A stretch of 64,000 bases of DNA. Source: Sphingobacteruim zhuxiongii (GTDB taxonomy: Bacteria; Bacteroidota; Bacteroidia; Sphingobacteriales; Sphingobacteriaceae). The translations under genes were made by a program, and so were the position numbers. This document shows positions 47,231-57,478 of this stretch, piece after piece. Each line of letters starts with the position of its first letter. Position 1 is the stretch's first letter. The notes below the pieces were generated by a model. That model ran no database searches. It had not been told where the DNA came from and saw nothing but the letters and a program-made list of their open reading frames with translations. The DNA is taken from NCBI RefSeq assembly GCF_009557615.1, contig NZ_CP045652.1, positions 3,906,001 through 3,970,000 on the forward strand, written 5' to 3'.

Positions 47231-50200
47231 TTAGAAAGTTAAGTTTAAACGAACCGAATATGTTTTCGGCGATGGATAAGCGCCAAGATCAATTCCAACA
47301 TTGGTATCTGAACTAGCAGATGTTGTTGAAGCCTCAGGATCTAATCCTTTATATTTTGTAATAGTCAGTAGATTTTGCGCACTCAAGGTTACGCTAGCTC
47401 CTGCAAACTTCATAAATGTATTCGGAAGTTTATAGGTTAAGCTTAAGTTCTTCAAACGCGCAAAATCAGCATCTTGAAGGAATTGCGTCGATTCAACAAA
47501 AGCTTTTGCTGTGCTGCCTGGAGACGCCCATTCATTACTAGGATTTTCTGTTGTCCAATAGTTGCTTACATCAGCCAAAGTTGGATAGAGCACATCGGAA
47601 GAAACGATTGATGCTGCAGCATATGTGGCATTAAAAATTTGATGACCACCTGCCCCTTGAATAAAGATGTTTAAATCGAAATTTTTATACGTTAAATGGT
47701 TGTTGAAACCCCATTGTAAAGTTGGAGTAGCATTACCAGCGATGACCATATCTTCATATCCGATACTACCATTTCCGTCAACATCTTTATATTTATAGTC
47801 ACCCGCCTTACGACCAGTTGAAGGATCATCAACTTGATGAACACCCTCCCAAGGAATTAAGTAGAAAGAACCTAATGACTCCCCTTTCTTAACAACTTGG
47901 AAATCTGCATTGATTAATCCGCCACCAAGGCGTGGTAACTTAAACATGTCTTCGCCATCACGAAGGCTAACAACTTTATTTTTGTTAAAGCCTGCGTTTA
48001 GTGACGTCTCCCAACGGAAATTCTCTTTTTCAATAGGAGTCGCACTAATACCTAAGTCAAAACCGCGGTTGTTAATTTCCCCTACATTACTCAACAGCTC
48101 ACCACCACCTAGGTATCGTAATATCTGTGTCGGTAACAATAGATCGACTGTGTTTTTATTATAATAATCAGCCGTAATGTTTAGGCGATTGTTAAACAAT
48201 CCTACGTCTAAACCTACATCCACTTGTTCTGTTGTCTCCCAACGCAAGTCTGTTGCTGCTGGATTCCCAATCGAATAACCTAAGTATGAACCTGTTGTTC
48301 CATAAGCGTAGTTTAATGGGCTCATTAAACCTAAGGTTTGGTATGGACCGATGGCTTGATTACCAGTCTTACCCCAACCACCACGAAGTTTTAAGCTTGA
48401 AAATGTGTTTAAATCTTTGATAAATTGTTCTTCAGCAAGATTCCAACCTAAACTAAATGATGGAAAGTTACTCCATCTGTTATTCGGCTGAAACTTAGAA
48501 GAACCATCACGGCGAAATGAAACGGTTGCTAAGTATTTTCCTTTATAGCTATAATTCGCACGACCCATAAACGATAGTAAGGACCATTTTGAATAGCCAG
48601 AATTGATACTTTGCGACGTATTTAAAGCAAGGTTATAATAACCATTTGACAACGATGTCAATCCAGAGCCTGCCGCCAAGAAATTATTCGATGTGCTAAC
48701 TGTACTTTCTTCCACAGCAGTAACTGTTAGTTCATGCGCATCGTTAAAGCGTTTATTGAAGGTTAATATATTACTATTTTGGAACGCATAGGTCTCTGAA
48801 TAAGATTGCGAAGAACGCATATTTCCTGGCGAAACCCAATCATTACCCAAGCTTGCGGCTTTAGATAGATTCATATCTAAACCCACATTTGAGGTAAAAG
48901 TCAACCAATCTGTAATTCTATATTTCACATTACCATTTAAATTAGCTGCATTTCCGAAATTATCTTCATTCGTTTCCATCGCAGTTAAATATGGATTTAC
49001 CCAAATAGGTGAGATTCCTGTGCGGTTATAAAGTCCGTTCGCCTCATCTTCCCAAATACTCTCTGTAGGTGCCCATACAACGGATGCCATAATTGGATTT
49101 CCTTTGGCGAACAATTGTGCGTTGTTGTGATTCTCTGTACGCTGTCCAAAAAGATTGATTCCAACAGTAACTCGGTCGTTAACCGTTATATCAGTGTTCG
49201 AACGAAGTCCGAAGCGTTTCTGACCAGTGTTGACAAGTGTTCCATTTTGATCCATCAAAAATCCGGAAACAAAGAATCTTGCTTTCTCTCCTCCTCCACT
49301 TAAAGAAACTTGATGATTTTGTGTACTTGATTTCTTAAACAACTCACTTTGCCAATCGGTAGTTGGACCCTGATAATTATTAGCATCAGGAAACACGGTC
49401 TTGCGGGCAAATAGATTAGCCATATTAGCATATTCTGACGCACTCAACAAATCATATTGTTTTGGTGAGGCATTGAAATTTACGAATCCATCATAGGAAA
49501 CTTTTGTTGCTCCGCTTTTACCTTTTTTAGTGGTGATAATTACGACGCCATTAGCACCTCTTGAACCGTAAACCGCGGTTGCCGAAGCATCCTTCAATAC
49601 GTCCATCGTTTCAATATCATTCGGGTTCAACGCTTGTAAGCTAAAAGAGATCATCGCAACTCCATCTACAATATAGAGCGGATCATTACTTCCACTAATG
49701 GAGTTAGATCCTCGAATTCTAATCTTGGCCTCACCGCCTGGTGCACCGGAATTCTGTGAAACAGAAACCCCTGCGACACGACCTTGAAGTGCTGATGCGG
49801 CTTGAAGTATCGGCTGATCCTTGAAACTCTCAGATTTTAAAGTAGCAATGGCTCCGGTTAAATCCTTCGCTTTCTGTGTACCATAACCAACGACCACCAC
49901 TTCATCAATCTCCGCTTCATCAGCATTCAGTTCAATTCGAACTGTCGACTGTGATGGATTAAGGGTTAGCTCTCTTGTTTGATACCCTACATATGAAAAT
50001 GTAAGCGTTGCCCCAGCGGATGCCTCGATTGTAAAATTACCCTCATTATCAGTTTGAGCAGCAGCTTGTCCCCCCTTCACTTTAACGACAACTCCTTGTA
50101 GATTGCTCCCTTGCGAAGTTACCTTCCCCGAAATTTTTTGCTGAGCGAAAACCTGAAACTGCACGAATAAGAATAGCAGGCAGATCCAAATAGAAACTCT

Positions 50201-50233
50201 CCCCCCGGAGAATTTAACATGTTTGTTCATCAT
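47231..50233 (-). CDS. SusC/RagA family TonB-dependent transporter of the galactose PUL
   Basis: A 1000-residue protein. Signal region, CarboxypepD-like domain (KISGKVTSQGSNLQGVVV), plug (DEVVVVGYGTQKAKDLTGAI; MDVLKDASATAVYGSRGANG), barrel ending SVRLNLTF. Unlike the 39329 homologue it has no STN domain, so it is not tied to sigma/FecR control; the divergent hybrid regulator at 50503 is the likely controller. A second ATG one codon later gives the same protein. Confidence 0.95.
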   Translation of the reverse strand: MMNKHVKFSGGRVSIWICLLFLFVQFQVFAQQKISGKVTSQGSNLQGVVVKVKGGQAAAQTDNEGNFTIEASAGATLTFSYVGYQTRELTLNPSQSTVRIELNADEAEIDEVVVVGYGTQKAKDLTGAIATLKSESFKDQPILQAASALQGRVAGVSVSQNSGAPGGEAKIRIRGSNSISGSNDPLYIVDGVAMISFSLQALNPNDIETMDVLKDASATAVYGSRGANGVVIITTKKGKSGATKVSYDGFVNFNASPKQYDLLSASEYANMANLFARKTVFPDANNYQGPTTDWQSELFKKSSTQNHQVSLSGGGEKARFFVSGFLMDQNGTLVNTGQKRFGLRSNTDITVNDRVTVGINLFGQRTENHNNAQLFAKGNPIMASVVWAPTESIWEDEANGLYNRTGISPIWVNPYLTAMETNEDNFGNAANLNGNVKYRITDWLTFTSNVGLDMNLSKAASLGNDWVSPGNMRSSQSYSETYAFQNSNILTFNKRFNDAHELTVTAVEESTVSTSNNFLAAGSGLTSLSNGYYNLALNTSQSINSGYSKWSLLSFMGRANYSYKGKYLATVSFRRDGSSKFQPNNRWSNFPSFSLGWNLAEEQFIKDLNTFSSLKLRGGWGKTGNQAIGPYQTLGLMSPLNYAYGTTGSYLGYSIGNPAATDLRWETTEQVDVGLDVGLFNNRLNITADYYNKNTVDLLLPTQILRYLGGGELLSNVGEINNRGFDLGISATPIEKENFRWETSLNAGFNKNKVVSLRDGEDMFKLPRLGGGLINADFQVVKKGESLGSFYLIPWEGVHQVDDPSTGRKAGDYKYKDVDGNGSIGYEDMVIAGNATPTLQWGFNNHLTYKNFDLNIFIQGAGGHQIFNATYAAASIVSSDVLYPTLADVSNYWTTENPSNEWASPGSTAKAFVESTQFLQDADFARLKNLSLTYKLPNTFMKFAGASVTLSAQNLLTITKYKGLDPEASTTSASSDTNVGIDLGAYPSPKTYSVRLNLTF

Positions 50234-50502
50234 AAATAGTTAACTAAAATTGTTTATTTTCTTTACAAAACTTGAAAAGAGAGACACTCCTTTTAAATCC
50301 ATCTAACTATAAAGCTTTAGTTGTATTAAAAGCGTAAAAATGTCTTCTTCCCTCGTTTTATGGTGATTTATTAAAGCTAAGCTACTTGTAAAACAGGCGA
50401 GAAAAAGGGGGGAAATCGATAATATTAAAGGGGGAAATATGCATTTGATGTTAAATATGTCTAACATAATCCCTATTTTTAATTTACTCAAAAATAACGC
50501 AG

Positions 50503-53500
50503 TTGATTTTATACACTTTCCGATGGCTTTGTTATGTGCTGTTGATCTTCTCCCCGATTATCCTTAATGCTCAAGGCATCACGCATTCGAGACTTGATTA
50601 TTTTGGCGTTGAACAAGGCTTATCAAACAATGATATTCATTGTATTCATCAATCAAATGACGGTTTCATATGGATTGGTACAACGGATGGATTAAACAGG
50701 TTCGACGGACATCGCAATCTTATCATTCGACGACAACCTGAAGAGGAAATCTCGCTTCCAAGCAATCGAATTAAGGATATAATACAGAGTGAGAATCTCC
50801 AAATGATCATTAGTACATCCGCTGGCGTTATCCGCTATGATCCGCTCCGAAAAACATATAGCAATCTCTATAATAACGACTCAGATCCGGCAATCAAATC
50901 CGCGCTAAATGATGAAGCTATCCTAAAGAAAAGCGGTAAAGACATTCTTATTGGAACAAGTCATCAAGGTCTACTCCGCTATACTGATCAGTCGAATAAA
51001 ATCGAACAAATCCCTTTAATTCAACAAGGAAAAATAAGCTACCAATATCCGGTTGCAGACATCTTTGTGAGTCCGAACAAGCAAACTTGGATTTTAGTTT
51101 CAGGATTGGGAATCGCAACGTATGACGACAAAACACAGCGCTTACTCTTGGTCAATGCGGCATACCCCAATGGGAAATCAATCGCACTAGATTCGCAGAA
51201 TCGATTAATCATAGGAACAGACCAGGAAATAATTACACTCTCAATTAACTATAGTACGCTTAAACGTCAGAAAATTGGTAAAGAAATAATCAATATCGAT
51301 CGTCTGAATGAACACGAACTTTGGGCAAGCAGTGATGGTGGAGGACTGTGGGTACGGCAAGGCGCAAGTTTAGATTTCCAAAAGTTAGAGACTATAAATC
51401 CCGCCGTTGCATTACAACTAAGCAGCAATTCCTTCACACAAGTTTATTTAGATAGAAACAACAATTATTGGCTTGGTACAGTAAGAGGAGGTGTAAACCT
51501 ATTGAAGGGTGACAAGCGTTTATTTCAGCCAATTATTGTCCCTCGAAGTGAATGGGCGAAAATTAATGCTCCTTACCTGAGTTCATTTTGCGAAATATCA
51601 GCAGAAGAACTTTGGTTTGGCACAGACGGACAGGGGTTATTTCGCTTTAACAGAAAAACCAATGAGATCGGTCCGCTAAAAATCAAAGGTCTCCGCAGCA
51701 ATCATTTGACATCGCTATTAAAGGATTCTAAAGGTAGGATTTGGGTTGCGGCATGGTCCGGTGGGGTACATCGCATTGATAGTCAACACAACGTTGCTCA
51801 ACCAATTATCTTCGAAAACGAGGCATCTATTGCTAAACCTCAAAATATTTGGAGGCTTTATATGGATCGTTCCAAAAACATTTGGGCTAGCAGTTACGGC
51901 GACCAGGGGTTGTTTCTTTGGGATGAGTCTAAGCAGCAATTTATCTCTTATTCTAAAGAACTCAAAAATATCTTGTGCTTCGCCGAAGATGACAAAGGCA
52001 ATTTATGGATGGGGTCAGACGATTATCTAATCAAGCTCAACCTTTCTAATCGGAAGTTTCAACAGTATCAATTTGCTGTACGAATTCGAGCATTACATGT
52101 GGAAGATAAAACCCTTTGGGTGGGAACAGAGGGTTCAGGACTTTTAGAATTTAATACAGAAACTGCACAGTATAAGACCTATAATGCGCATGCAGGTTTT
52201 TCAAATGAAAATATTTTAAACATCTTAGCAGATAGTCAAGGTAATCTTTGGTGTAGTACTTTCAATGGTCTTCATAGATTTAACAAGCAAAATAGATTAG
52301 CGACTGCATTCTTCAAAAAAGATGGACTACAAGACAACCGTTTCACGTACCTTTCTGCACTCAAACTGGCTGACAATCACTTAGTATTTGGCGGATCTGA
52401 AGGATTCAATATTTTCGATCCTCCAACGATAGAAATACCTGAAATCCCCTTCCATTTAGCGATCACAGACATCAAAATCAACGGAGAAGAAGTAAGTTCC
52501 AAAGAAAACTGGCCCTTTGTTAAAGATGTTGAGCAAGGACAAATTCAAACGATTGTACTTCCATACAATAAACGTTCAATAGAAATTGATTACGCAAGCT
52601 TCAACTTCGCTAACACAGGTGATGTTACATATGAAGCTAAATTAATCGGCTTCGATTCAAATTGGAAAGCCTTAGACAACACGCAGACTTTACAGTTTTC
52701 AAACCTTCCTCCAGGCACTTATCAACTCCATATCCGTGGAATTGGATCAAAACAAAATAACACTGACCTCGAAGTCCTTCGTATTGAAGTTCTTCAACCC
52801 TGGTATTTTCAGCCACCTAGCGTATTCGCCTTCCTTATTGTTTTGCTAATTATAGGTATCCTCTATCGCCGTATAAACCAGCAGAAAAAGAGATTAAAGG
52901 AAGAAACGAATATGACCAAATTGCAAAGGCAAATGGAAAAAGAGTTTGGAGAGAAAAAACTATCATTTTTTGCGCAGATACTTCAGGATTTACGCGCACC
53001 AATTACATTAATCATTAATCCGATTAATGAGTTAATGAAAGACAAGGAATTGCAGCAGAATAGCAATCTTCTGTTAGCTCAACGAAATACCAATAAGCTA
53101 ATCCTCCTCACAGAGCAATTTGAGTACATGCAGGGTAGAAATAAGCCTGTTAGCATCAGTAAACTCCAAAATTTAGACCTCATGGGTTTACTAATTAATG
53201 AGTTTGAAACTTTTAAAAATTTGGCTTTGTTAAAAGATGTCGACTTCTCTATTCATTATCAAGCCAAAGAATTAATGATTGTCGCGAACTCGCAACAAGT
53301 TGAATTGATCCTTTACAATCTAATGTTGAATGCAATAGAGCAGGTTTCTACTGGTGGAAAAGTAAGCATTCTAGTAAAGGAAATGACACAATCCGTTCAG
53401 CTGAGTATCCGTGATTCTGGCAAACCTCTATTCAACGACTATTCGCATCAAGATTTATATAGCTTCTATGAGCATGCAAAAGCCGCAGATAAACCGTTCC

Positions 53501-54510
53501 GCCTCGAGTTATTAATGGTATTTCAGATGATACAGGAACACCGCGGCACTGTATCTCTTGAAAGCAATGAAGATGGGAATATGATCACGATTACATTTCA
53601 AAAAGGCGAATGGAATACCGCAGAGAGTAGCCTTGGCGACAACTCACAGGTCTCGTCCGACGAACCTAAATATCATGGTAAAGAAGAGGCATTTCAAAGC
53701 ATTGTCAAACCTTTACAACTTGGAGGAAAGAAAAAGATCTTAATCCTTGAGAATGACCCAGAAATGCGAAGCTTTTTAGTTTCTCTATTTAATTCAGACT
53801 ACCATGTTTCCTCTTGTAAAACGGTCAATGAGGCTTGGGAACTCGTAGAAATGGTACAGCCGCATATTATTATTACGGAACTCTTTGTTGACAAAAGTGG
53901 ATTAACCTTTTGTCGGCAGATTAAGAAGGACGCTCGATTTATGCATTTACCTATTTTGATTATAAGCAGCTCTGTCGCTCCAGAAGATCAATTGGAGTCT
54001 ATTGCATTGGGAGCGGAAGAATTTATCAGCAAACCGTTCGATCAGGCCTATCTCCTACTCAAAGTACAGTCGGTATTTGCAAATAGGTCAAATATTCAAC
54101 AGCATTTTCTAGAGGATATTTCTTGGGGAAGTTTAGTGATTGGCGGCTCTGAAACAGATCGTCAGTTTTTAGAAACCTGTATCAAATATGTCGAGCGAAA
54201 CTTCAGCAACAATAGTTTTAATGCGACTAAACTGGCAGAAGATTGCCATATGAGCTATTCAAACTTATTCAAAAAGATTCGAGCATTAACAGGACTTAGC
54301 ATCAGTGCGTTTATCCGATCGGTTCGATTAAAACGGGCCGCTGAATTGATGTTCAGTACCGACCTAACTATACATGAAATCGCCTATCAAGTCGGGATTC
54401 TAGATATCAAATACTTCCGGGAAAAGTTTAAGGATAATTATTCGATGACTCCCTCTCAATTTATCAAGAAGTATCGGCCGATCTTTAATTCGATGCAGGT
54501 AAAGTCCTAA
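50503..54510 (+). CDS. Hybrid two-component regulator (HTCS) lacking the phosphotransfer residues
   Basis: A 1335-residue protein from a TTG at 50503, which gives a signal peptide (LLIFSPIILNAQG). Layout: periplasmic Reg_prop propeller blades (DGFIWIGTTDGLNRFDG; NLWCSTFNGLHRFN) to about 690, Y_Y_Y domain, one membrane helix (about 775-795), HisKA, HATPase, receiver (about 1075-1190) and AraC HTH (about 1230-1330). The phospho-accepting His of HisKA is Gln828 (FFAQILQDLRAPITL). The ATP-binding G boxes are degenerate (RDSGKPLFND; no G-x-G-x-G). The receiver Asp is Glu1126 (IIITELFVD), though Lys in ISKPF is kept. Sensor and DNA-binding parts look intact. It probably controls the divergent SusC/SusD genes. 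Confidence 0.9.
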   Translation: MILYTFRWLCYVLLIFSPIILNAQGITHSRLDYFGVEQGLSNNDIHCIHQSNDGFIWIGTTDGLNRFDGHRNLIIRRQPEEEISLPSNRIKDIIQSENLQMIISTSAGVIRYDPLRKTYSNLYNNDSDPAIKSALNDEAILKKSGKDILIGTSHQGLLRYTDQSNKIEQIPLIQQGKISYQYPVADIFVSPNKQTWILVSGLGIATYDDKTQRLLLVNAAYPNGKSIALDSQNRLIIGTDQEIITLSINYSTLKRQKIGKEIINIDRLNEHELWASSDGGGLWVRQGASLDFQKLETINPAVALQLSSNSFTQVYLDRNNNYWLGTVRGGVNLLKGDKRLFQPIIVPRSEWAKINAPYLSSFCEISAEELWFGTDGQGLFRFNRKTNEIGPLKIKGLRSNHLTSLLKDSKGRIWVAAWSGGVHRIDSQHNVAQPIIFENEASIAKPQNIWRLYMDRSKNIWASSYGDQGLFLWDESKQQFISYSKELKNILCFAEDDKGNLWMGSDDYLIKLNLSNRKFQQYQFAVRIRALHVEDKTLWVGTEGSGLLEFNTETAQYKTYNAHAGFSNENILNILADSQGNLWCSTFNGLHRFNKQNRLATAFFKKDGLQDNRFTYLSALKLADNHLVFGGSEGFNIFDPPTIEIPEIPFHLAITDIKINGEEVSSKENWPFVKDVEQGQIQTIVLPYNKRSIEIDYASFNFANTGDVTYEAKLIGFDSNWKALDNTQTLQFSNLPPGTYQLHIRGIGSKQNNTDLEVLRIEVLQPWYFQPPSVFAFLIVLLIIGILYRRINQQKKRLKEETNMTKLQRQMEKEFGEKKLSFFAQILQDLRAPITLIINPINELMKDKELQQNSNLLLAQRNTNKLILLTEQFEYMQGRNKPVSISKLQNLDLMGLLINEFETFKNLALLKDVDFSIHYQAKELMIVANSQQVELILYNLMLNAIEQVSTGGKVSILVKEMTQSVQLSIRDSGKPLFNDYSHQDLYSFYEHAKAADKPFRLELLMVFQMIQEHRGTVSLESNEDGNMITITFQKGEWNTAESSLGDNSQVSSDEPKYHGKEEAFQSIVKPLQLGGKKKILILENDPEMRSFLVSLFNSDYHVSSCKTVNEAWELVEMVQPHIIITELFVDKSGLTFCRQIKKDARFMHLPILIISSSVAPEDQLESIALGAEEFISKPFDQAYLLLKVQSVFANRSNIQQHFLEDISWGSLVIGGSETDRQFLETCIKYVERNFSNNSFNATKLAEDCHMSYSNLFKKIRALTGLSISAFIRSVRLKRAAELMFSTDLTIHEIAYQVGILDIKYFREKFKDNYSMTPSQFIKKYRPIFNSMQVKS

Positions 54511-54546
54511 AAAAAGGTTCAGAATTAATGATTCTGAACCTTTTTT
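54510..54546. terminator. Bidirectional terminator between HTCS and GH28-like genes
   Basis: AAAAAAGGTTCAGAAT pairs with ATTCTGAACCTTTTTT over 16 bp with a 5-base loop. It begins at the HTCS stop codon. Confidence 0.92.
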
Positions 54547-54574
54547 ATACTGATCAATTTAACAGCAAAGAACG

Positions 54575-55780
54575 CTATTTTGAGAATTTGATGTCTTTGG
54601 ATTCCGGATTTATAAACACTTGCCCTTGAATATTCTTGATCTGACCAGCAAGAATCGGAGCCTCACAGTTTAAAGTCTTGCTATCGCTTTCGTTACTAAC
54701 CCCTTCTATCTTAATATTTTTGAAATTACCTAGATTAAACCCATTACCGTAACCCGTGTGGATTAAAACCACATTGATATTCGCATTCCCCTTAACATTA
54801 GTAATTGATATATTATGAATATTGGGACTCGTTGTTAGCAATCGAACATTGTTGTGATCACTCGTTGCAGCAATATTGTTTATTCTGATGTTTTCAATTC
54901 CTGCTTCTGCTTTTCCTTTATATTCATAGCCCATCGTCTGCATTGGCCAAACGTAGTTCTCTCCTCGCTTTCCCTCCATAACACTTGCATTCAATGCGGT
55001 ACATGCAATTGTATCATCTCCTGTCTGCCCTTCAATATTCTCGATGAGAATATCTTTACATCCATTCCTCAAATTAATGCCGTCTCCATTCTTGATTCCT
55101 GCAGTTGAAAACTTTAGATCATGTAGATAACCATCTTGACAGCCCCATTCATGCGATATAGCCCAACATTTCGTCTTACTTATAGCGAAGTTCCCTATTT
55201 CAAAGCCCTTCACATTGGATAGCAAAATAGTTATCGTTCGCCACCCATAAAAGTCACCAATAAAGGATTCTTGTTTTCCTGTTTTTGGATTCAATCCTAG
55301 AAAAGCTATATCAGAACCTTCGAGGCTCGCTTGCTCCCCGATTCCAAGAATTTTAATATTCCTAGTTTCTTTCAAGTCGGCACAAACTCCATTTGGATTC
55401 TTAGCATCAACAATTACTCCGCCAATGCGAATCATGTTATCGAAAACGCCGTCTTTCATCTTGATTTTACCACTAAAGTGCAATTCTACATCACTATACA
55501 TGATAATGGCTTGATCGATCAACACGTCGCGTGTAATCTCTACAACCCCTCCTTTCGAACGACTGACAAATTGGATAGCCTCATTTATTTTATTGATATC
55601 GGATCCTTTAAAATCATCAATATTGACCTTTAACTTGCTCGTACTCGTGGAAACGACTTGACCAGCCCCTGCAAATGAAGAAACTAAAATACTACAGGGA
55701 ACTAGAAAACAAACTAACCACAACGCACTATTCTTCTTTAGCTTCCTCAAAAGCTCAACAATTACCATAGAAATCTTCAT
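54575..55780 (-). CDS. Secreted GH28-like parallel beta-helix protein
   Basis: A 401-residue protein with a long signal region (LWLVCFLVPCSILVSSFAGA). Repeated short beta strands with N-x-x-I patterns indicate a right-handed beta-helix. GH28 (polygalacturonase) active-site pieces are visible: NGDGINLR (N-x-D-like), TGDDTIAC (the paired Asp) and DHNNVRLL in the RIK/His region. Known of the family: cleavage of uronic-acid or galacturonan links by inverting hydrolysis. It is the last gene of the galT-galK-galM-symporter row, 36 bp after the symporter. Substrate not certain. Confidence 0.78.
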   Translation of the reverse strand: MKISMVIVELLRKLKKNSALWLVCFLVPCSILVSSFAGAGQVVSTSTSKLKVNIDDFKGSDINKINEAIQFVSRSKGGVVEITRDVLIDQAIIMYSDVELHFSGKIKMKDGVFDNMIRIGGVIVDAKNPNGVCADLKETRNIKILGIGEQASLEGSDIAFLGLNPKTGKQESFIGDFYGWRTITILLSNVKGFEIGNFAISKTKCWAISHEWGCQDGYLHDLKFSTAGIKNGDGINLRNGCKDILIENIEGQTGDDTIACTALNASVMEGKRGENYVWPMQTMGYEYKGKAEAGIENIRINNIAATSDHNNVRLLTTSPNIHNISITNVKGNANINVVLIHTGYGNGFNLGNFKNIKIEGVSNESDSKTLNCEAPILAGQIKNIQGQVFINPESKDIKFSK

Positions 55781-55816
55781 TCTTCAATGTAAACAATAAC
55801 GATAGTATAAATTAAA

Positions 55817-57475
55817 CTACCAGAAAATAGTGTATAATGCAGCTGTTATTCCTAAAACTAACAAAGCTCCAACAGCGAATCCTGTTTTCGTTTTAAACAT
55901 ATTCGTGTCGATTTCTAAGCCATTTGGTACAACACCCCGCTTGTTTTCATATATACTGATAATATACATACCGAGTACACAGAACAGGAATACAAAACCT
56001 ACCCGATCGATAAATGGGATTTCATAAACTCCATTAACTGGGATTGAGAACCCACTTGAAGCTAGGAATGATAAATCCATAAATTTCGGCAAAAACTTAA
56101 GCACTATCGACATCAGGAATCCGCCAATTGTAGCAAATAATGCCGCATTCGAGGTGGTTTTCTTCCAGAAGAAGCCGAGTAGGAACATCGCAAAGATACC
56201 TGGCGAAACAAATCCTGTATATTCTTGAATATATTGGAAGCCACCTTTCTTATCAATACCTAAGTGTGGTGCAATGATAATTGCTAAGATCATCGAAACA
56301 ATGATGGTTATCTTCCCAACATTTACTAATTTCTTTTCCGAAGCCTGCTTATCAAATATTTTTTGATAAATATCTAGCGAGAAGATTGTTGCTACAGAAT
56401 TTGCCTTTCCAGCCAGTGAAGCAACAACGGCAGCAGTAAGGGCTGCAAAAGAAAGACCCTTTAATCCTGTTGGAAGTAAGTTCAATAACACTGGATATGC
56501 ACGATCGGGATTTAATTCACCACTTGCCATCATCTCTTGTTGGAATAACCCGTCGTTATACAACACATAGGCTGCAATACCTGGTAGCACAACGATAATT
56601 GGCATTAATAATTTCAAAACCGCAGCAAATAACAAACCGTTTCTTGCAGTTCCCAAATCGGCACCTAAGGCACGCTGCGTAATGTATTGATTACATCCCC
56701 AATAGCTTAAATTTATTACCCACATACCACCGATGAGTACACTCAATCCTGGTAAATCTATATAATTAGGATTCTCCGGTTTTAGAATCATATGAAAATG
56801 ATCTGCCGCCTTTTCATGTACAATATTGAATCCGTTCAACACGCCTTCACCTCCAAAATGATCTGAGACTAAGTTTAGTGCTAGATAAGTGGTAGCAAGC
56901 CCTCCAAGGATTAAGAAAAATACCTGAATAACGTCAGTATATCCGATTACCTTCATACCCCCTAGCGTTATGATAACAGCAAATACTGCTAGTCCGATCA
57001 TACAGAGCTGAAAGTCCAAACCAGAGATACTGGAGACCGCTAAAGCTCCTAGAAACAAGATAGACGTTAAATTAACTACGATGTAAAGCAATAACCAGAA
57101 GACCGCCATGATCATTGATACGGTGCCATTGTAGCGTACATTCAAGAACTGTGGCATCGTAAAGATTTTATTCTTGAGGTACACCGGAAGGAAGAATACG
57201 GCTACTACGATTAGCGTGGCAGCTGCCATCCACTCATATGTAGCAATTGCCAAGCCTATCTTGAAGCCCGACCCACTCATACCGATGAATTGCTCGGCGG
57301 AAATATTCGAGGCTATTAATGATGCGCCAATCGCCCACCAAGTCAATGATCCTTCTGCAAGGAAATAATCCTTGGAATCTCCAGAGGCTGACTTCTTTTT
57401 ATAATAAATATAGAGTCCATAGCCTGCAACTATGACGAAATAGCAGAGGAATACAATATAATCTTTAATTTCCAT
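55817..57475 (-). CDS. Sodium:solute symporter of the SSS family (galactose-type)
   Basis: A 552-residue protein with about 14 membrane helices. It resembles the Vibrio sodium/galactose symporter branch: FLAEGSLTWWAIGASLIASNI, SAEQFIGMSGSG, IGYTDVIQVFFLILGG and WGCNQYITQRALGA. It would carry a monosaccharide, most likely galactose given its partners, across the inner membrane with sodium. It starts 3 bp after the galM stop. Confidence 0.9.
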   Translation of the reverse strand: MEIKDYIVFLCYFVIVAGYGLYIYYKKKSASGDSKDYFLAEGSLTWWAIGASLIASNISAEQFIGMSGSGFKIGLAIATYEWMAAATLIVVAVFFLPVYLKNKIFTMPQFLNVRYNGTVSMIMAVFWLLLYIVVNLTSILFLGALAVSSISGLDFQLCMIGLAVFAVIITLGGMKVIGYTDVIQVFFLILGGLATTYLALNLVSDHFGGEGVLNGFNIVHEKAADHFHMILKPENPNYIDLPGLSVLIGGMWVINLSYWGCNQYITQRALGADLGTARNGLLFAAVLKLLMPIIVVLPGIAAYVLYNDGLFQQEMMASGELNPDRAYPVLLNLLPTGLKGLSFAALTAAVVASLAGKANSVATIFSLDIYQKIFDKQASEKKLVNVGKITIIVSMILAIIIAPHLGIDKKGGFQYIQEYTGFVSPGIFAMFLLGFFWKKTTSNAALFATIGGFLMSIVLKFLPKFMDLSFLASSGFSIPVNGVYEIPFIDRVGFVFLFCVLGMYIISIYENKRGVVPNGLEIDTNMFKTKTGFAVGALLVLGITAALYTIFW

Positions 57476-57478
57476 GGC

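Noticed and set aside
50303..50491. 62-residue ORF on the minus strand
   Set aside because: It sits in the divergent SusC/HTCS promoter region with no recognisable domain or start signal; chance frame is likelier.
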